Below are positions 6,285 through 6,420 of a stretch of 6,420 nt of DNA, one piece after another (the first letter of the stretch is position 1; every line of letters starts with the position of its first letter). The stretch lies in contig JAGWRY010000406.1 in the NCBI GenBank assembly GCA_028869495.1, positions 1 to 6,420 of the forward strand, in the 5' to 3' direction. A model generated the notes under the pieces. That model was not told the DNA's origin and did no database searches. It worked only from the letters and a program-made list of their open reading frames with translations. This DNA comes from Elusimicrobiota bacterium (GTDB lineage Bacteria > Elusimicrobiota > Elusimicrobia > UBA1565 > UBA9628). The translations under genes were made by a program, and so were the position numbers.

Positions 6285-6420
6285 ACCCGAAGAGATCACC
6301 GCCGTCATCAAGAAGCAGATCGAGGGCTTCGCGGGCTCGACCGAGCTGAAGGAGGAGGGCTCCGTCCTGCAGGTCGGCGACGGCATCGCCCGCGTGTACG
6401 GCCTCGAGAACGCGATGGCC
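6274..6420 (+). CDS. atpA: F-type ATP synthase subunit alpha (5' part only)
   Basis: The first 49 codons of the alpha subunit are present; the gene runs off the window. MAIRPEEITAVIKKQIEGF is the N-terminal helix that binds delta, and EEGSVLQVGDGIARVYGLE at 27-45 is the start of the beta-barrel crown domain, close to consensus for bacterial alpha. The nucleotide-binding domain lies outside. The ATG is inside the end of atpH, with only a weak purine-rich GAGAGAG upstream, so translation is probably coupled to atpH. Confidence 0.95.
   Translation, partial: MAIRPEEITAVIKKQIEGFAGSTELKEEGSVLQVGDGIARVYGLENAMA

Overview
The window is GC-rich bacterial chromosome, densely packed on the plus strand apart from one minus-strand gene. 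No tRNA, rRNA, CRISPR array, insertion sequence or transposase is visible. The longest stretch without a gene is 86 bases. The organism cannot be fixed from this sequence. The GC-rich codon use, the F-type ATP synthase order atpZ-I-B-E-F-H-A, and a response regulator with a divergent GGDDF cyclase domain would fit a high-GC Gram-negative bacterium, for example an Elusimicrobiota-like or deltaproteobacterial-like lineage. That is a weak inference.

Left part (1-2421, plus strand): a tightly coupled acyl-CoA gene run. It holds the tail of an unrecognised gene, a hotdog-fold acyl-CoA thioesterase of the YbgC/4-hydroxybenzoyl-CoA thioesterase type, a thiolase (acetyl-CoA acyltransferase) with its full catalytic set, and a two-domain regulator (degenerate receiver plus OmpR-type winged helix) that probably starts at a TTG overlapping the thiolase stop. 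Junctions overlap by 1, 14 and 3 bases, so co-transcription is likely. The thiolase carries a 10-G run near its 5' end.

Middle (2382-3335, minus strand): a receiver-GGDEF protein with an intact phosphorylation pocket. Its cyclase motif is GGDDF and it lacks the usual inhibitory-site arginine. Its last 40 bases overlap the end of the winged-helix regulator tail to tail.

Right part (3365-6420, plus strand): the start of the F1Fo ATP synthase operon. A near-consensus sigma-70 promoter (TTGACA, 17 bases, TAGAAT) precedes atpZ, atpI, atpB (a), atpE (c), atpF (b), atpH (delta) and the first 49 codons of atpA (alpha). atpZ has no ATG, GTG or TTG in frame; its best start is ATA at 3418, behind a GAGGTG ribosome site. 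Most junctions overlap, but atpE sits between a 73-base and an 86-base spacer. The second spacer holds a strong GC-rich hairpin, which suggests separate tuning of the c subunit, needed in many copies. The c subunit lacks the Na+ ligands, so proton coupling is likely. Synonymous codon use changes sharply between atpE and atpF.

I see no wholly new system. The best leads are the apparent ATA start of atpZ, the codon-use boundary inside the atp operon, the insulated atpE with its hairpin, the kinase-less degenerate regulator coupled to the thiolase, and the H/D pair in subunit a.
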